Source: Marinobacter koreensis (GTDB lineage: Bacteria; Pseudomonadota; Gammaproteobacteria; Pseudomonadales; Oleiphilaceae). From it: DNA of 64,000 nt. The stretch covers positions 1 to 64,000 of the forward strand of contig NZ_JAKZAJ010000005.1 in NCBI RefSeq assembly GCF_023156285.1, written 5' to 3'. Position 1 is the stretch's first letter. The number at the start of each line of letters is the position of its first letter. The notes below the pieces were generated by a model. The model was not told where the DNA came from and did no database searches. It was given only the letters and a program-made list of their open reading frames with translations. The position numbers and the translations under genes were made by a program. Positions 17,145 to 31,077 of this stretch are shown piece after piece.

Positions 17145-18893
17145 GTGAACGATTTGTCCGGTCAGGGAGCGAAATCCACACGGAGCCAGAAAGCGGCTGT
17201 CAGCCAGAAAGGCTGGCGGTTCGGCGCCGTGCTGGGCGTTTTCCTGGTGGTGATGGCAGCCCTGGTCTGGCGTCTGGTCGATCTGCAGGTCGTTGACCAT
17301 GAATTCCTTCGCCAACAGGGAGACGTCCGTACCATCCGGGTTGAAAAAATCGACGCCCACCGTGGTGTGATTACTGACCGTCATGGCGAGCCGTTGGCCG
17401 TGAGTGCGCCGGTTCAGACGATCTGGGCGAATCCCTCCCAGACCGATCCGGATGAGCCGAGGCTGGCCAATCTCGCCCGTCTGATGGGGACAAGCGAGGC
17501 GCGGTTGAGACAGCGTCTTCGGGACTACTCTGGTCGCGAATTCATCTATTTGCGCCGAAAGGTCCAGCCGGACCTGGCCCGGCGGATCATGGATCTGGAC
17601 ATCAACGGCGTCTACAGCCGTCAGGAATATCGGCGTTACTACCCCGCCGGCGAGGTGACGGCCCACGTTGTCGGCTTTACCAATATCGACGAGCAGGGTC
17701 AGGAGGGGATGGAACTCTCCTACAACGAATGGCTTTCCGGTAAGCCGGGCAGCAAGCGGGTACTCAAGGACAACCGCGGGCGTGTCATCAAGGACCTTGC
17801 ACTGATTCAGGACGCGGAACGGGGGCACGATCTGGAGCTCAGTATCGACCTGCGTCTCCAGTACCTTGCCTACCGTGAGTTGAAGGCAATGGTCAGCGCC
17901 CAGAACGCAAGGGGCGGCACCCTGGTCATGCTGGATGTCGATACCGGCGAAGTTCTGGCCATGGTGAACCAGGGCTCCTACAACCCGAATGACCGGAGCC
18001 AGCTGGATCCTGCCAATCTTCGCAACAAGGCGATCACCGATCTGTTCGAGCCCGGTTCCACCATGAAGCCCATTACCATGGCTGCTGCGCTGGAATCGGG
18101 CAAGTATTCGGTCGGTGATGTGGTCGACACCAATCCCGGGTACCGGCGCTTCGGGCGTTTCACGATTCGGGACCACCGGAACTATGGGGTGCTTAGTCTG
18201 ACGGACATCATTGTGAAGTCCAGCAACGTCGGCATCAGCAAAATCGCCACCGAACTCGGTGGCGATACCATAAGGGATCTATACAGCCGTGTCGGGTTGG
18301 GTGAGCCCACCGGCGTCGGCTTCCCCGGCGAGGCGGTCGGTGTTCTGCCGGCCCCGCCGAAATGGCATCCGGTCGATGAAGCAACACTCTCCTATGGATA
18401 CGGTATGAGCCTGAACGCATTGCAACTTGCACAGGCCTACATGGTGCTGGCGAACGGGGGCATAAAATATCCCCTGAGCCTGCTCAAGGTGGATAAGAAA
18501 CCGAAAGGGCATCGGGTGTTGTCGGAACACGTCACTGCGGAAATCCGGAAAATGCTGCACGGCGTGGTCGAACGCGGAACCGGCACGCGGGCAGACCCGG
18601 GCCTTTATTCCGCGGGCGGCAAGACGGGAACCGTTCACCTGGTTGGCAATCAGGGTTATGAGAACAATCAGTACAAGGGCATTTTTGCCGGCATGGCGCC
18701 CATGGATAATCCGCGAATTGTGACTGTTGTGGCCGTTGATGCGCCGCAGTCCGGGGAATACTACGGAGGCGAAGTGGCTGCCCCGGTATTTGCCCGGGTA
18801 ATGAGTGACGCTCTGCGACTGCTGAATGTGAAGCCAGAACTGGAAGTGTCGGGTTCCCACTCCGGATCCCGGCCGACCGGGGAGCGAGGTTAG
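17145..18893 (+). CDS. ftsI: Septal peptidoglycan transpeptidase FtsI (PBP3)
   Basis: The division-specific class B penicillin-binding protein that cross-links septal peptidoglycan. An N-terminal transmembrane helix (about residues 26-45) precedes the PBP dimerisation domain. The transpeptidase domain carries all three active-site motifs: STMK (305-308, catalytic Ser305), SSN (359-361) and KTGT (493-496). The start is unclear: GTG at 17145 has no separate ribosome site, while TTG at 17154 would use AGGGTGA at 17142-17148; the difference is three residues. The 582-aa length matches the family (588 in E. coli). Confidence 0.97.
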   Translation: MNDLSGQGAKSTRSQKAAVSQKGWRFGAVLGVFLVVMAALVWRLVDLQVVDHEFLRQQGDVRTIRVEKIDAHRGVITDRHGEPLAVSAPVQTIWANPSQTDPDEPRLANLARLMGTSEARLRQRLRDYSGREFIYLRRKVQPDLARRIMDLDINGVYSRQEYRRYYPAGEVTAHVVGFTNIDEQGQEGMELSYNEWLSGKPGSKRVLKDNRGRVIKDLALIQDAERGHDLELSIDLRLQYLAYRELKAMVSAQNARGGTLVMLDVDTGEVLAMVNQGSYNPNDRSQLDPANLRNKAITDLFEPGSTMKPITMAAALESGKYSVGDVVDTNPGYRRFGRFTIRDHRNYGVLSLTDIIVKSSNVGISKIATELGGDTIRDLYSRVGLGEPTGVGFPGEAVGVLPAPPKWHPVDEATLSYGYGMSLNALQLAQAYMVLANGGIKYPLSLLKVDKKPKGHRVLSEHVTAEIRKMLHGVVERGTGTRADPGLYSAGGKTGTVHLVGNQGYENNQYKGIFAGMAPMDNPRIVTVVAVDAPQSGEYYGGEVAAPVFARVMSDALRLLNVKPELEVSGSHSGSRPTGERG

Positions 18894-18897
18894 ACCT

Positions 18898-20382
18898 ATG
18901 TGCATCGCATCTCTCAGCACGTTGTTACATGGCATCGTTGAAGTGCCGTCGGTATTTGACGTCACTATCCACGGTCTGCAGACAGACAGCCGAACGGTTC
19001 GATCCGGGGACGCGTTCGTGGCGCTGTCCGGTGCCCGAACGCCGGCTGACCACTATGTCGATAAGGCCATCGAGGCCGGTGCGACGGTCGTGTTGCTCGA
19101 GTCCGATGACCATTCGCAGTGCTCGGAACACCACGGCGCCCTCATCGTCCCGGTTGTAGGTTTACGTCGTGAGTTGGGCAGAATTGCCGATCGGTTCTTC
19201 GAGCATCCGTCACAGCGTCTTCGACTGATCGGTGTGACCGGTACCAACGGCAAAACGTCCGTCTCGCAATATATTTCGCAGTTGCTCAAGGAGACCGGCA
19301 CCCCGTGCGGTCTGATGGGGACCCTGGGCTATGGCATGCCGGGCGCGCTCCAGCCAGCGACGCATACCACGCCGGATGTGGTTCAGGTCAACCGGGTACT
19401 TGCGCAGATTCTGCGCCAGGGCGGTCGGGCAGCGGTCATGGAGGTATCTTCCCATGCCCTGGATCAGGGACGCGTGGATCGGGTTGCCATGACGGGAGCG
19501 GTGTTCACCAATCTCACCCGGGATCATCTGGACTATCACGGCACCATGGAAGCCTACGGCGAGGCCAAAGCCAAGCTGTTCTTACGTGAGGGTCTGCACT
19601 TTGCCGTGATCAACTTCGACGATCCGTTCGGGCGGCAGCTTTATGAGCAGCTGGAAGGAAAATGCGATCGGGTGCGGTACAGCCTCCACGAAGCGCAGAC
19701 CGAACTGTGGTTGAAGGAATTCACGCCCACCGACGAAGGGTTCGTTGCATCGGTCGATGGCCAGTGGGGTGCTTTCGAGATTCATGTGCCGATCATGGGC
19801 AGCTTCAACGCCAGTAATACGCTGGCCGCCATGGCCACCGTCATGGCCCTGGGCGTTCCTCTGGAGCGGGTCCGGACGGCCGTCAGTCGCCTGCAGCCGC
19901 CTCCGGGGCGTCTTGAGTGCTTTTCGGGGGCAGATGGCGTCCGCGTCGTCGTGGATTACGCCCATACCCCCGATGCCTTGTCGAATGCCTTGTCTGCCCT
20001 GCGCATGCATGTGGCAGGGCGCCTGATCTGTGTCTTTGGCTGTGGCGGCGATCGGGATAGCGGAAAACGGCCCGAAATGGCCAGGGAGGCCGAAGCCCTC
20101 GCCGATCAGGTGATTGTGACCGATGACAATCCCCGGAGCGAAAATCCGGATGCCATTACCCGGGACATTATGGCCGGGTTTGTCCATCCGGAACGGGTAC
20201 GGGTGATTCACGACCGGGCACAGGCGATTGCAGAGGCTATTGATCTGGCTGGTAAGGACGATCTGGTCCTGATTGCCGGAAAGGGGCATGAGGCCTATCA
20301 GGAAGTGGCGGGCCAGAAGTTGCCGTTCAGTGACACCGAACAGGTACGACACCGCTTGAACCTGAATGGGGGTGTGGCATGA
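18898..20382 (+). CDS. murE: UDP-MurNAc-tripeptide synthetase (meso-DAP ligase)
   Basis: Adds meso-diaminopimelate to UDP-MurNAc-L-Ala-D-Glu in the cytoplasm. The ATP-binding loop is GTNGKTS at residues 115-121. The specificity motif DNPR at 410-413 marks a DAP-adding rather than a lysine-adding enzyme, fitting a Gram-negative wall. The 494-aa length equals E. coli MurE (495 aa). The stop overlaps the murF start by four bases. Confidence 0.98.
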   Translation: MCIASLSTLLHGIVEVPSVFDVTIHGLQTDSRTVRSGDAFVALSGARTPADHYVDKAIEAGATVVLLESDDHSQCSEHHGALIVPVVGLRRELGRIADRFFEHPSQRLRLIGVTGTNGKTSVSQYISQLLKETGTPCGLMGTLGYGMPGALQPATHTTPDVVQVNRVLAQILRQGGRAAVMEVSSHALDQGRVDRVAMTGAVFTNLTRDHLDYHGTMEAYGEAKAKLFLREGLHFAVINFDDPFGRQLYEQLEGKCDRVRYSLHEAQTELWLKEFTPTDEGFVASVDGQWGAFEIHVPIMGSFNASNTLAAMATVMALGVPLERVRTAVSRLQPPPGRLECFSGADGVRVVVDYAHTPDALSNALSALRMHVAGRLICVFGCGGDRDSGKRPEMAREAEALADQVIVTDDNPRSENPDAITRDIMAGFVHPERVRVIHDRAQAIAEAIDLAGKDDLVLIAGKGHEAYQEVAGQKLPFSDTEQVRHRLNLNGGVA

Positions 20383-21770
20383 TGCGCGCCTTTTCACTGG
20401 CAGAGGCCAGCGCCTGGACCGGTGCTTCAAGCCATGCAGCGGACCTGTCTGGTATCCGTTATACGGGCGTGTCAACGGATACCCGTTCGTTGTCTCCCGG
20501 CGACCTGTTTGTGGCCTTGCGGGGCGAAAATTTTGACGGCCACCGATTCCTGTCAGCGGCCTGTGATGCCGGAGCCGTAGCGGCGATGGTGGATGTCGAG
20601 GACAGCAGCGTTGACCTGCCACAGTTGGTGGTCGGTGACACCGTACAAGCCCTGGCTCGTCTGGCTGCCGGCAACCGGGATGCCAGCGCGGCGGAGCTGG
20701 TGGCGGTCACGGGCAGCAGTGGCAAGACCACGGTCCGGGAAATGGCCGGTGCCATTCTTTCCGTTATGGGGCCCACGCTGGTTACCGAGGGCAACCTGAA
20801 TAACCACATCGGGGTGCCGCTCACGCTCTTCCGTCTCGCGCCGGAGCACCGTTACGGCGCCATAGAGCTGGGTGCCAGCGGGCTGGGTGAAATTGCCCAC
20901 ACCGTCGCGATCACCCGCCCCCAGGTCGTGATCCTGACCAATGCGGGGCAGGCGCACCTGGAAGGATTCGGCAGTTACCAGAACATCGTTCTGGCAAAGG
21001 GCGAAATCATCGAGGGTGTGACCGAGGGTGGTCTGGTCGTTCTCAATCATGACGATCCGGCCTTTGACCAGTGGCTGAATCGTGCCGGTGATCGTCGAGT
21101 TGCCAGTGTCAGTCGGCTGGGTCATCCGGAAGCCGATTACCGTTTGACGGATGTGTCAGTGACGCCCGATGGTCAGGTTCTGACCGTGGCTGGCCCGGAC
21201 AACTGGGAGTGTCGCCTGACGGTGCCGCTGCCTGGCGACCATAACCAGATCAACGCGCTGCTGGCGATTGCCGCAACCCGGGATCTGGGGGCGAGCGATA
21301 CGCAGATACGGGAAGGGCTGGAACATGTGCGCCCGGTTTCCGGGCGGTTGCAGAGCCTCGAACTCAGCGATCGTCTGACGGTGATTGATGACAGTTACAA
21401 CGCCAACCCGGCGTCCATGAAAGCCGCATTGGCGGTGCTCGCGGGCAGGGACGGCCAGCTGGTTGCAGTCTTTGGCGCGATGGCCGAGCTGGGGGCGCAG
21501 GCCAGGGAACTGCATGCCGAGGTTGGTGCCTGCGCCAGAGACCTGGGGATTGACCGGTTGCTGGTGGTTGGTCCCGGGTGTGAGGGCTATGCCGACGGGT
21601 TTGGACAGAAAACCGAACTATTTGAGGATCACGAAACAGCCGTCAATGCAGTGGTCAAGGGGCTGAACGAGCCGACGACTGTCCTGGTGAAGGGTTCTCG
21701 CAGTTCCGCCATGGATCGCGTGGTGGAGGGAATAAAAGAAAAGGTGAATGACGCATGCTGCTCTGGCTGA
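20379..21770 (+). CDS. murF: UDP-MurNAc-pentapeptide synthetase MurF
   Basis: Ligates D-Ala-D-Ala to the UDP-MurNAc-tripeptide, completing the pentapeptide. The Mur-ligase P-loop [13 protein letters not shown] lies near residue 107, followed by [12 protein letters not shown] and the DDSYNANP motif of the C-terminal half. The 463-aa length is typical (452 in E. coli). It overlaps murE by four bases and mraY by 16. Confidence 0.98.
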   Translation: MMRAFSLAEASAWTGASSHAADLSGIRYTGVSTDTRSLSPGDLFVALRGENFDGHRFLSAACDAGAVAAMVDVEDSSVDLPQLVVGDTVQALARLAAGNRDASAAELVAVTGSSGKTTVREMAGAILSVMGPTLVTEGNLNNHIGVPLTLFRLAPEHRYGAIELGASGLGEIAHTVAITRPQVVILTNAGQAHLEGFGSYQNIVLAKGEIIEGVTEGGLVVLNHDDPAFDQWLNRAGDRRVASVSRLGHPEADYRLTDVSVTPDGQVLTVAGPDNWECRLTVPLPGDHNQINALLAIAATRDLGASDTQIREGLEHVRPVSGRLQSLELSDRLTVIDDSYNANPASMKAALAVLAGRDGQLVAVFGAMAELGAQARELHAEVGACARDLGIDRLLVVGPGCEGYADGFGQKTELFEDHETAVNAVVKGLNEPTTVLVKGSRSSAMDRVVEGIKEKVNDACCSG

Positions 21771-22840
21771 CAGAGGTACTATCCCAATATTTTTCCGAAC
21801 TGACGGTGTTTCAGTACCTGACGCTGCGCGCGATTCTGGGAATCCTGACGGCGCTGCTGATCTCCCTCGTGATCGGACCGATGATGATCCGCAAGCTCAG
21901 CCAATACCAGATCGGCCAGGCAGTGCGTGACGACGGCCCACAGACACATCTGAGCAAGGCCGGAACCCCAACCATGGGTGGTGCACTCATCCTGGTCGCC
22001 ATCGCTGTCAGCACTCTGCTCTGGGCCGACCTCAGCAATCGCTATGTCTGGATTACCTTGCTGGTCACGTTGCTGTTCGGTGCCATCGGCTGGGTGGATG
22101 ACTATCGCAAGGTGGTTGAGCGCAACCCGCGTGGTTTGCCCGCGCGCTGGAAATATTTCTGGCAATCCGTCATTGGTGGTGGGGCTGCCGTGTTCCTGTA
22201 TTTCAGCTCATCGCTGCCACAGGAGACTTCTCTGTACCTGCCCTTCATCAAAAACGTTTCGCTGACGCTCGGGCCCGTTCTGTTCATTCTGCTGACCTAC
22301 TTCGTCATCGTGGGCAGCAGTAACGCGGTGAATCTGACCGACGGTCTGGATGGGCTCGCCATCATGCCCACGGTGATGGTGGCCGGTGCCCTGGCCATCT
22401 TCGCGTATGTGTCTGGCCACGCCCAGTTTGCCAACTACCTGCTGATTCCCCACCTGCCTGGCACCGGGGAGCTGATCATCTTCTGTGGTTCGCTGGTCGG
22501 TGCCGGGCTGGGGTTCCTCTGGTTCAACACCTATCCGGCACAGGTGTTCATGGGAGATGTCGGTGCGCTTGCACTGGGCGCTGCGCTGGGCGTGGTGTCG
22601 GTCATCGTCCGGCAGGAAATCGTGCTGTTCATCATGGGCGGCGTTTTCGTGATGGAGACGGTCTCGGTCATCCTGCAGGTGGCGTCGTTCCGCCTGACCG
22701 GTCGCCGGATTTTCCGGATGGCCCCTCTTCACCACCACTTTGAATTGAAGGGTTGGCCAGAGCCGAGAGTCATCGTGCGGTTCTGGGTCGTTACGGTTGT
22801 TCTGGTACTGATTGGCCTGGCCAGTCTGAAGATACGATAG
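21755..22840 (+). CDS. mraY: Phospho-MurNAc-pentapeptide translocase MraY
   Basis: An integral membrane enzyme that transfers phospho-MurNAc-pentapeptide to undecaprenyl phosphate, giving lipid I. About ten hydrophobic helices are visible. The conserved cytoplasmic loops contain [11 protein letters not shown], the Asp-rich [18 protein letters not shown] and the histidine motif [13 protein letters not shown]. The 361-aa length is one residue from E. coli. The 16-base overlap with murF implies coupled translation. Confidence 0.98.
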   Translation: MLLWLTEVLSQYFSELTVFQYLTLRAILGILTALLISLVIGPMMIRKLSQYQIGQAVRDDGPQTHLSKAGTPTMGGALILVAIAVSTLLWADLSNRYVWITLLVTLLFGAIGWVDDYRKVVERNPRGLPARWKYFWQSVIGGGAAVFLYFSSSLPQETSLYLPFIKNVSLTLGPVLFILLTYFVIVGSSNAVNLTDGLDGLAIMPTVMVAGALAIFAYVSGHAQFANYLLIPHLPGTGELIIFCGSLVGAGLGFLWFNTYPAQVFMGDVGALALGAALGVVSVIVRQEIVLFIMGGVFVMETVSVILQVASFRLTGRRIFRMAPLHHHFELKGWPEPRVIVRFWVVTVVLVLIGLASLKIR

Positions 22841-22855
22841 GACTTTGCTTCTGCT

Positions 22856-24196
22856 ATGAGTGTCATCGCATCGGATCGTCGCACATTGGTGGTAGGGCTC
22901 GGTAAAACCGGGCTCTCCTGCGTGCGTTACCTGTCGGCTCAGGGCAGGGAGATCGTTGTGGCTGACAGCCGGGACAATCCGCCGGGAATCGACGAACTTC
23001 GCACCAGCTATCCCGAGGTGCCGGTGCACCTGGGGCCGTTCAACGCTGAGCAGTTCGCCACATTCAATGAGCTTGTCGTCAGCCCGGGTATTGCAATTGC
23101 AGAGCCGGCGATCGCCTACGCCGCGCAGCAGGGGGCCCGCATCCGAGGCGATATCGACCTGTTTGCCGAGGCCGCTGATGCACCGATCATTGCTATCACC
23201 GGGTCCAACGGAAAGACCACCGTCACCACGCTTGTGGGCGAAATGGCCCGCGCTGCGGGCCGGAATGTGCAGGTCGGCGGCAATATAGGGACGCCGGCGC
23301 TGGATCTTCTGGGCCAGGGCGCGGATCTTTACGTGCTGGAATTGTCCAGTTTCCAGCTTGAAACCACGGAAGAACTCAATGCGCTGGCAGCGACCGTTCT
23401 GAATGTCAGTGATGATCACATGGACCGCTATCCGGACAAGATGGCGTATTTCCAGGCCAAGCAGAGAATCTTCCGGGGGGCGAAAAACGCCATCGTCAAC
23501 CTCGACGATGCGCTCAGTACCCCGATGGCCCGGGATACCCTGAGGTTCCTGTGTTTCGGTTTTCATCGCGTGAACCCGGATACATTCAGCACCCGGGACG
23601 ACGATCAGGGCACCTGGATTACCTTCGGGCTGGATAACCTGCTGTTGACCAGTGAGCTCAAATTGATGGGCCACCACAACGTCAGCAACGTCATGGCGGC
23701 ACTGGCCCTGGGCCATGCGGCGGACTTCCCGATGGCCGTGATGCTGGACGTTGTCCGGAACTTCCGGGGGCTACCGAACCGGTGTGAATTTGTCCGTTCG
23801 CTGGATGACGTTGACTACATCAACGACTCCAAGGGAACCAACGTCGGCGCGACCGTTGCCGCGATCGAGAGTCTTGTGCCGGATCAGGGCAAGGTGGTGT
23901 TGATTGCCGGCGGCGATGGTAAGGGCGCTGATTTCTCTCCGCTGGAGGCGCCAGTCACGCTGCACTGCCGCGCTGTGATCCTGATCGGTCAGGATGCAGA
24001 GCGAATCGCCGAGGTCATCGGTTCGTCCGTTCCGGTAAAGCGGGCGACAACCCTGGCCGAAGCGGTGACGGAAGCCCGGGCGGCGGCCCGGCCCGGTGAT
24101 CGGGTGCTGTTGTCACCGGCCTGTGCCAGTTTCGATATGTTCCGTGATTACAACGATCGCGGAGATCAGTTCCGGCAACTTGTGGAGGGGCTGTGA
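22856..24196 (+). CDS. murD: UDP-MurNAc-L-alanine:D-glutamate ligase
   Basis: Adds D-glutamate to UDP-MurNAc-L-Ala. The N-terminal nucleotide-sugar domain opens with LVVGLGKTGLSCVRYL, and the ATP loop is TGSNGKTTVTTLVGEM near residue 117. The C-terminal domain has the NDSKGTNVGAT motif. The 446-aa length matches the family (438 in E. coli). It ends in a TGATG overlap with ftsW. Confidence 0.98.
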   Translation: MSVIASDRRTLVVGLGKTGLSCVRYLSAQGREIVVADSRDNPPGIDELRTSYPEVPVHLGPFNAEQFATFNELVVSPGIAIAEPAIAYAAQQGARIRGDIDLFAEAADAPIIAITGSNGKTTVTTLVGEMARAAGRNVQVGGNIGTPALDLLGQGADLYVLELSSFQLETTEELNALAATVLNVSDDHMDRYPDKMAYFQAKQRIFRGAKNAIVNLDDALSTPMARDTLRFLCFGFHRVNPDTFSTRDDDQGTWITFGLDNLLLTSELKLMGHHNVSNVMAALALGHAADFPMAVMLDVVRNFRGLPNRCEFVRSLDDVDYINDSKGTNVGATVAAIESLVPDQGKVVLIAGGDGKGADFSPLEAPVTLHCRAVILIGQDAERIAEVIGSSVPVKRATTLAEAVTEARAAARPGDRVLLSPACASFDMFRDYNDRGDQFRQLVEGL

Positions 24197-25395
24197 TGTC
24201 GCTTGAAGCCAGCCTTCCCATCCAGGACCGGTGGTTTGCCCGGGTGGAACCGTTGCCGATGCTGATGATCAGCGCGATCGCCCTGATGGTGATTGGCATC
24301 GTTATGATTTCTTCCGCCTCGATGGATATGGCGGCAGAGACCGTCGGCAACAGTTACCACTATGTGATTCGTCAACTGCTGTTTGCCGTGATGGGCTGTG
24401 GCCTGGCTCTCGTGGCCGTGAATGTGCCGGTCAGTTGGTGGGAACGCAGCGGCTGGCTGTTGCTATCGATTGGCCTGGTCGTACTGGTGCTGGTGCTTAC
24501 GCCGCTTGGGCGCACAGTGAATGGCTCAACGCGCTGGATACCGTTCGGCCTGTTCAATGTCCAGGTGTCCGAAGTGGCCAAACTGTGCCTGATTGCCTAT
24601 CTGGCGGGATACGTGGTCCGGCGCCGGGAAGAGTTGCTGAACACATGGCCGGGCTTTCTCAAGCCATTGCTCATCCTGGGCGTTGCCTCTTTCCTGCTGG
24701 TCACGGAGCCGGACTTCGGGGCCACGGTGGTTCTGGTCTCGGCGTCCGCCGGCATGATTTTTCTCAGCGGCGTCCGTCTCAGCCGGTTCGTGCCCCTGAT
24801 CATCACGCTGATTGTACTGGGTGCGTTGCTGGTCCTGACCCAGCCCTACCGGATCAAGCGCGTCGTGAGTTACCTGGATCCCTGGAAGGACCAGTTCGAC
24901 AGTGGCTATCAGTTGACCCAGTCGCTGATTGCCTTCGGTCGTGGCGAGTGGTTCGGGGTCGGCCTGGGCAATTCGATTCAGAAGCTGTTCTATCTGCCCG
25001 AGGCCCACACGGATTTTATCTTCGCCATTGTTGCGGAGGAGTTCGGCCTGATCGGATCGCTGATTGTGCTCGGTCTGTTCACGGTTCTGGTGACGTCCGG
25101 ACTGGTGATCGCCCGTCGCGCGGAGAAGGCGGGGATGCCGTTCGGTGCGTGTTTTTCCTACGGCCTGAGCCTGCTCATTGGATTGCAGGCGGGCATCAAT
25201 ATGGCCGTAAGCACAGGCCTGCTTCCGACCAAGGGTCTGACGCTGCCGCTGGTCAGTTACGGCGGATCAAGCCTCATGGTCAGCTGCATCTGCATCGGGG
25301 TCCTGGCTCGGGTCGAGATGGAGCGCCTGGACAGGGTACGGCTGGATCGAGAGAAAACAGGGTCGTCCAAACGGGGAGGTGCGCGCTATGAGTAA
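24196..25395 (+). CDS. ftsW: Septal peptidoglycan glycosyltransferase FtsW
   Basis: A SEDS-family polymerase with about ten transmembrane helices that works with FtsI to build septal glycan strands. SEDS signatures are seen in NGSTRWIPFG, in the loop GFLKP and in LPLVSYGGSSLM near the end. The ATG at 24196 overlaps the murD stop and has GGAGGGG (24184-24190) upstream; a GTG one codon earlier is also possible. At 399 aa it is of usual length. It overlaps murG by eight bases. Confidence 0.97.
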   Translation: MSLEASLPIQDRWFARVEPLPMLMISAIALMVIGIVMISSASMDMAAETVGNSYHYVIRQLLFAVMGCGLALVAVNVPVSWWERSGWLLLSIGLVVLVLVLTPLGRTVNGSTRWIPFGLFNVQVSEVAKLCLIAYLAGYVVRRREELLNTWPGFLKPLLILGVASFLLVTEPDFGATVVLVSASAGMIFLSGVRLSRFVPLIITLIVLGALLVLTQPYRIKRVVSYLDPWKDQFDSGYQLTQSLIAFGRGEWFGVGLGNSIQKLFYLPEAHTDFIFAIVAEEFGLIGSLIVLGLFTVLVTSGLVIARRAEKAGMPFGACFSYGLSLLIGLQAGINMAVSTGLLPTKGLTLPLVSYGGSSLMVSCICIGVLARVEMERLDRVRLDREKTGSSKRGGARYE

Positions 25396-26465
25396 GGCCC
25401 GGCGCTTCCTGATGATGGCTGGCGGCACTGGTGGTCATGTGTTTCCGGCACTGGCGACGGCCCGCGCGCTCCAGGCCCGCGGACACGAGGTGCATTGGCT
25501 TGGAGCCAGGGGGGGAATGGAACAGCGGCTGATCGGTGACACCGAGATTCCCCTGTCCCTCATTCATATTTCCGGACTTCGGGGCAAGGGCAGGCTGGCG
25601 CTGTTGCTGGCACCGTTCCGACTGATGCGCGCCCTCGGTGAGGCTTTTACCATCGTTCGGCGGGTAAAGCCGGACTGTGTGGTGGGAATGGGTGGCTTTG
25701 TGACTGGCCCGGGCGGTCTGGCGGCCTGGATTACCCGCACGCCCCTGGTGGTTCACGAACAGAACGCCATTGCCGGTATGACCAACCGGATCCTTGTACG
25801 GTTCGCGAACACGGTATTGGAGGCCTTTCCAGGGAGCTTTGGTGCCGGCGTCGTTACCCGGTGCACCGGAAACCCGGTGCGTCAGGACCTGGCGGACCTG
25901 CCGGCTCCGGAAGCCCGCATGGGCGATCGGAGCGGCCCGCTCCGTGTGTTGGTCGTCGGTGGCAGCCTGGGGGCTCAGGTGTTCAATGAGCGCCTGCCCG
26001 AAGCTCTGGCCTTGATTCCGGAGGATCGACGTCCGGAGGTGCGCCACCAGTGTGGCGAGAACAAATACGAAGCTACCGCCGAAGCCTATGAGGCGAGTGG
26101 GGTCTCAGCCCGGGTGGATCGGTTCATCAAAGACATGGCGGAAGCCTACAGTTGGGCCGATGTTGTGGTGTGCCGCTCGGGTGCGCTGACGGTGTCGGAG
26201 CTGTGTGCCGCGGGGATTGGTGCCGTACTCGTGCCTTTCCCGCACGCAGTCGATGATCACCAGACGGCCAATGCCCGGCAGATGGTTGATGCCGGAGGCG
26301 CGATCCTGATACCTCAGCCGAAGCTGACAGCGGCTGTGCTGGCGGAAACCCTTGAAGACCTGGCAGGTAACCGGCCCCGGGTCATGAATATGGCGAAGGC
26401 CGCGCGCACGCTGGCCCGCCCGGATGCAACGGAGAGAGTCGTGAATTACTGTCTGGAGGCCGCCA

Positions 26466-26473
<8 letters not shown>
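25388..26473 (+). CDS. murG: Lipid II synthase MurG
   Basis: A membrane-associated GT-B glycosyltransferase that adds GlcNAc to lipid I, making lipid II. The N-terminal lipid-binding loop is [15 protein letters not shown]; the second glycine loop is [12 protein letters not shown]. The C-terminal UDP-GlcNAc site includes [11 protein letters not shown] and [15 protein letters not shown] chose the ATG at 25388 (361 aa), which has GGGGAGG eight bases upstream, over a GTG at 25379. It overlaps ftsW and murC by eight bases each. Confidence 0.98.
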
Positions 26474-29710
<3,237 letters not shown>

Positions 29711-29745
29711 CAACTCAACGACAGACCCTAGGTTTGGTGGAACAC

Positions 29746-30981
29746 ATGTCATCGGTTGAAACGGAAAACATGATAGTTGGACTCGACATCGGAACCTCGA
29801 AGGTGGTTGCGATCGTGGGCAAGCGCAAGATGGACGGCACCATTGAGGTTGTTGGCATCGGCTCCCACCCTTCGCGGGGGCTCAAGCGCGGCGTCGTGGT
29901 GAATATTGAAACCACCGTTCAGGCTATTCAGCGCGCCGTCGAAGAAGCCGAACTGATGGCAGGCTGCCGTATTCACTCGGTCTACGCGGGAATCGCGGGG
30001 AGCCACATCAAGAGCCTCAACTCCCATGGGATTGTAGCGATCCGTGATCGGGAAGTGACCCAGGCTGACATCGATCGGGTCATCGACGCGGCCCAGGCGG
30101 TGGCGATTCCGGCTGATCAGAAAATCCTGCATATCCTGCCCCAGGAATTTGTCATTGACAGTCAGGAAGGCATCAAGGAACCCATGGGGATGTCCGGGGT
30201 CCGGCTGGAAGCCAAGGTGCATCTGGTGACCTGCGCGGTGAATGCTGCCCAGAACATTGAAAAATGCGTGAAGCGCTGTGGCCTGGAGGTCGATGACATC
30301 ATTCTCGAGCAGCTGGCTTCCAGCCACGCGATTCTCACCGAAGACGAGAAGGAACTCGGGGTCTGTGTCGTGGACATCGGTGGCGGTACCACGGACATCG
30401 CCGTGTTTACCGGAGGCGCTATTCGCCATACCGCGGTCATTCCGATCGCCGGCGACCAGGTGACCAACGACATTGCCATGGCGCTGCGTACACCGACCCA
30501 GAATGCCGAGGAAATCAAGATCAAATATGCCTGTGCGCTGACCCAGCTTGCAGGCGCCGATGAAACCATCAAGGTGCCCAGTGTCGGGGATCGTGCCCCA
30601 CGGGATCTGTCCCGGCAGGCGCTCGCCGAAGTTGTCGAGCCCCGTTATGAGGAGCTGTTTACTCTGGTCCAGTCAGAGCTTCGCAGGTCCGGATTCGAGG
30701 ACATGATTCCCGCAGGCATCGTGATGACCGGCGGCTCCTCCACCATGGAAGGTGTGGTGGAGCTTGCTGAAGAGATCTTCCACATGCCGGTTCGGCTCGC
30801 TTCTCCGCAGGCGGTCTCCGGTATGACGGAAGTGGTCAACAACCCGATCTACGCCACTGGCGTCGGGTTGCTGATCCACGGCTTCCGCCAGATGGATCTT
30901 GGGCGGGCGCCAGTGCTCAAGGGGGAGGACGCCCCCTCGCTGTTGGAGCGCATGAAGGCCTGGTTTACCGGTCACTTCTGA
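29746..30981 (+). CDS. ftsA: Cell division protein FtsA
   Basis: An actin-like ATPase that tethers FtsZ to the membrane. The phosphate-1 loop VGLDIGTSKVVAIVG, the 1C domain around KVHLVTCA, and the phosphate-2 loop VVDIGGGTTDIAVF are clear. The C-terminal tail, SLLERMKAWFTGHF, is the amphipathic membrane-targeting helix. The ATG at 29746 has GGTGG five bases upstream and gives 411 aa (420 in E. coli). Ninety-six bases separate it from ftsZ, enough for a local ftsZ promoter, although I see no strong one. Confidence 0.98.
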   Translation: MSSVETENMIVGLDIGTSKVVAIVGKRKMDGTIEVVGIGSHPSRGLKRGVVVNIETTVQAIQRAVEEAELMAGCRIHSVYAGIAGSHIKSLNSHGIVAIRDREVTQADIDRVIDAAQAVAIPADQKILHILPQEFVIDSQEGIKEPMGMSGVRLEAKVHLVTCAVNAAQNIEKCVKRCGLEVDDIILEQLASSHAILTEDEKELGVCVVDIGGGTTDIAVFTGGAIRHTAVIPIAGDQVTNDIAMALRTPTQNAEEIKIKYACALTQLAGADETIKVPSVGDRAPRDLSRQALAEVVEPRYEELFTLVQSELRRSGFEDMIPAGIVMTGGSSTMEGVVELAEEIFHMPVRLASPQAVSGMTEVVNNPIYATGVGLLIHGFRQMDLGRAPVLKGEDAPSLLERMKAWFTGHF

Positions 30982-31077
30982 CGGGCCGGGCAGGTAGTAC
31001 ACGAAGGTATCTCGAAAACACAAATCTCGAATAAACGGCCTGTAAAAGGCCGAAAACAGCACGAAGGAGTAGGGGAA

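Noticed and set aside
22208..23716. A 502-codon minus-strand frame across mraY and murD
   Set aside because: It spans two convincing genes on the other strand and is a low-complexity His/Gln/Arg-rich translation, typical of a shadow frame.
24231..25391. A 386-codon plus-strand frame overlapping ftsW in another frame
   Set aside because: The product is rich in Gly/Arg/Pro with no hydrophobic segments or motifs, whereas the other frame is a clear FtsW with conserved SEDS signatures.
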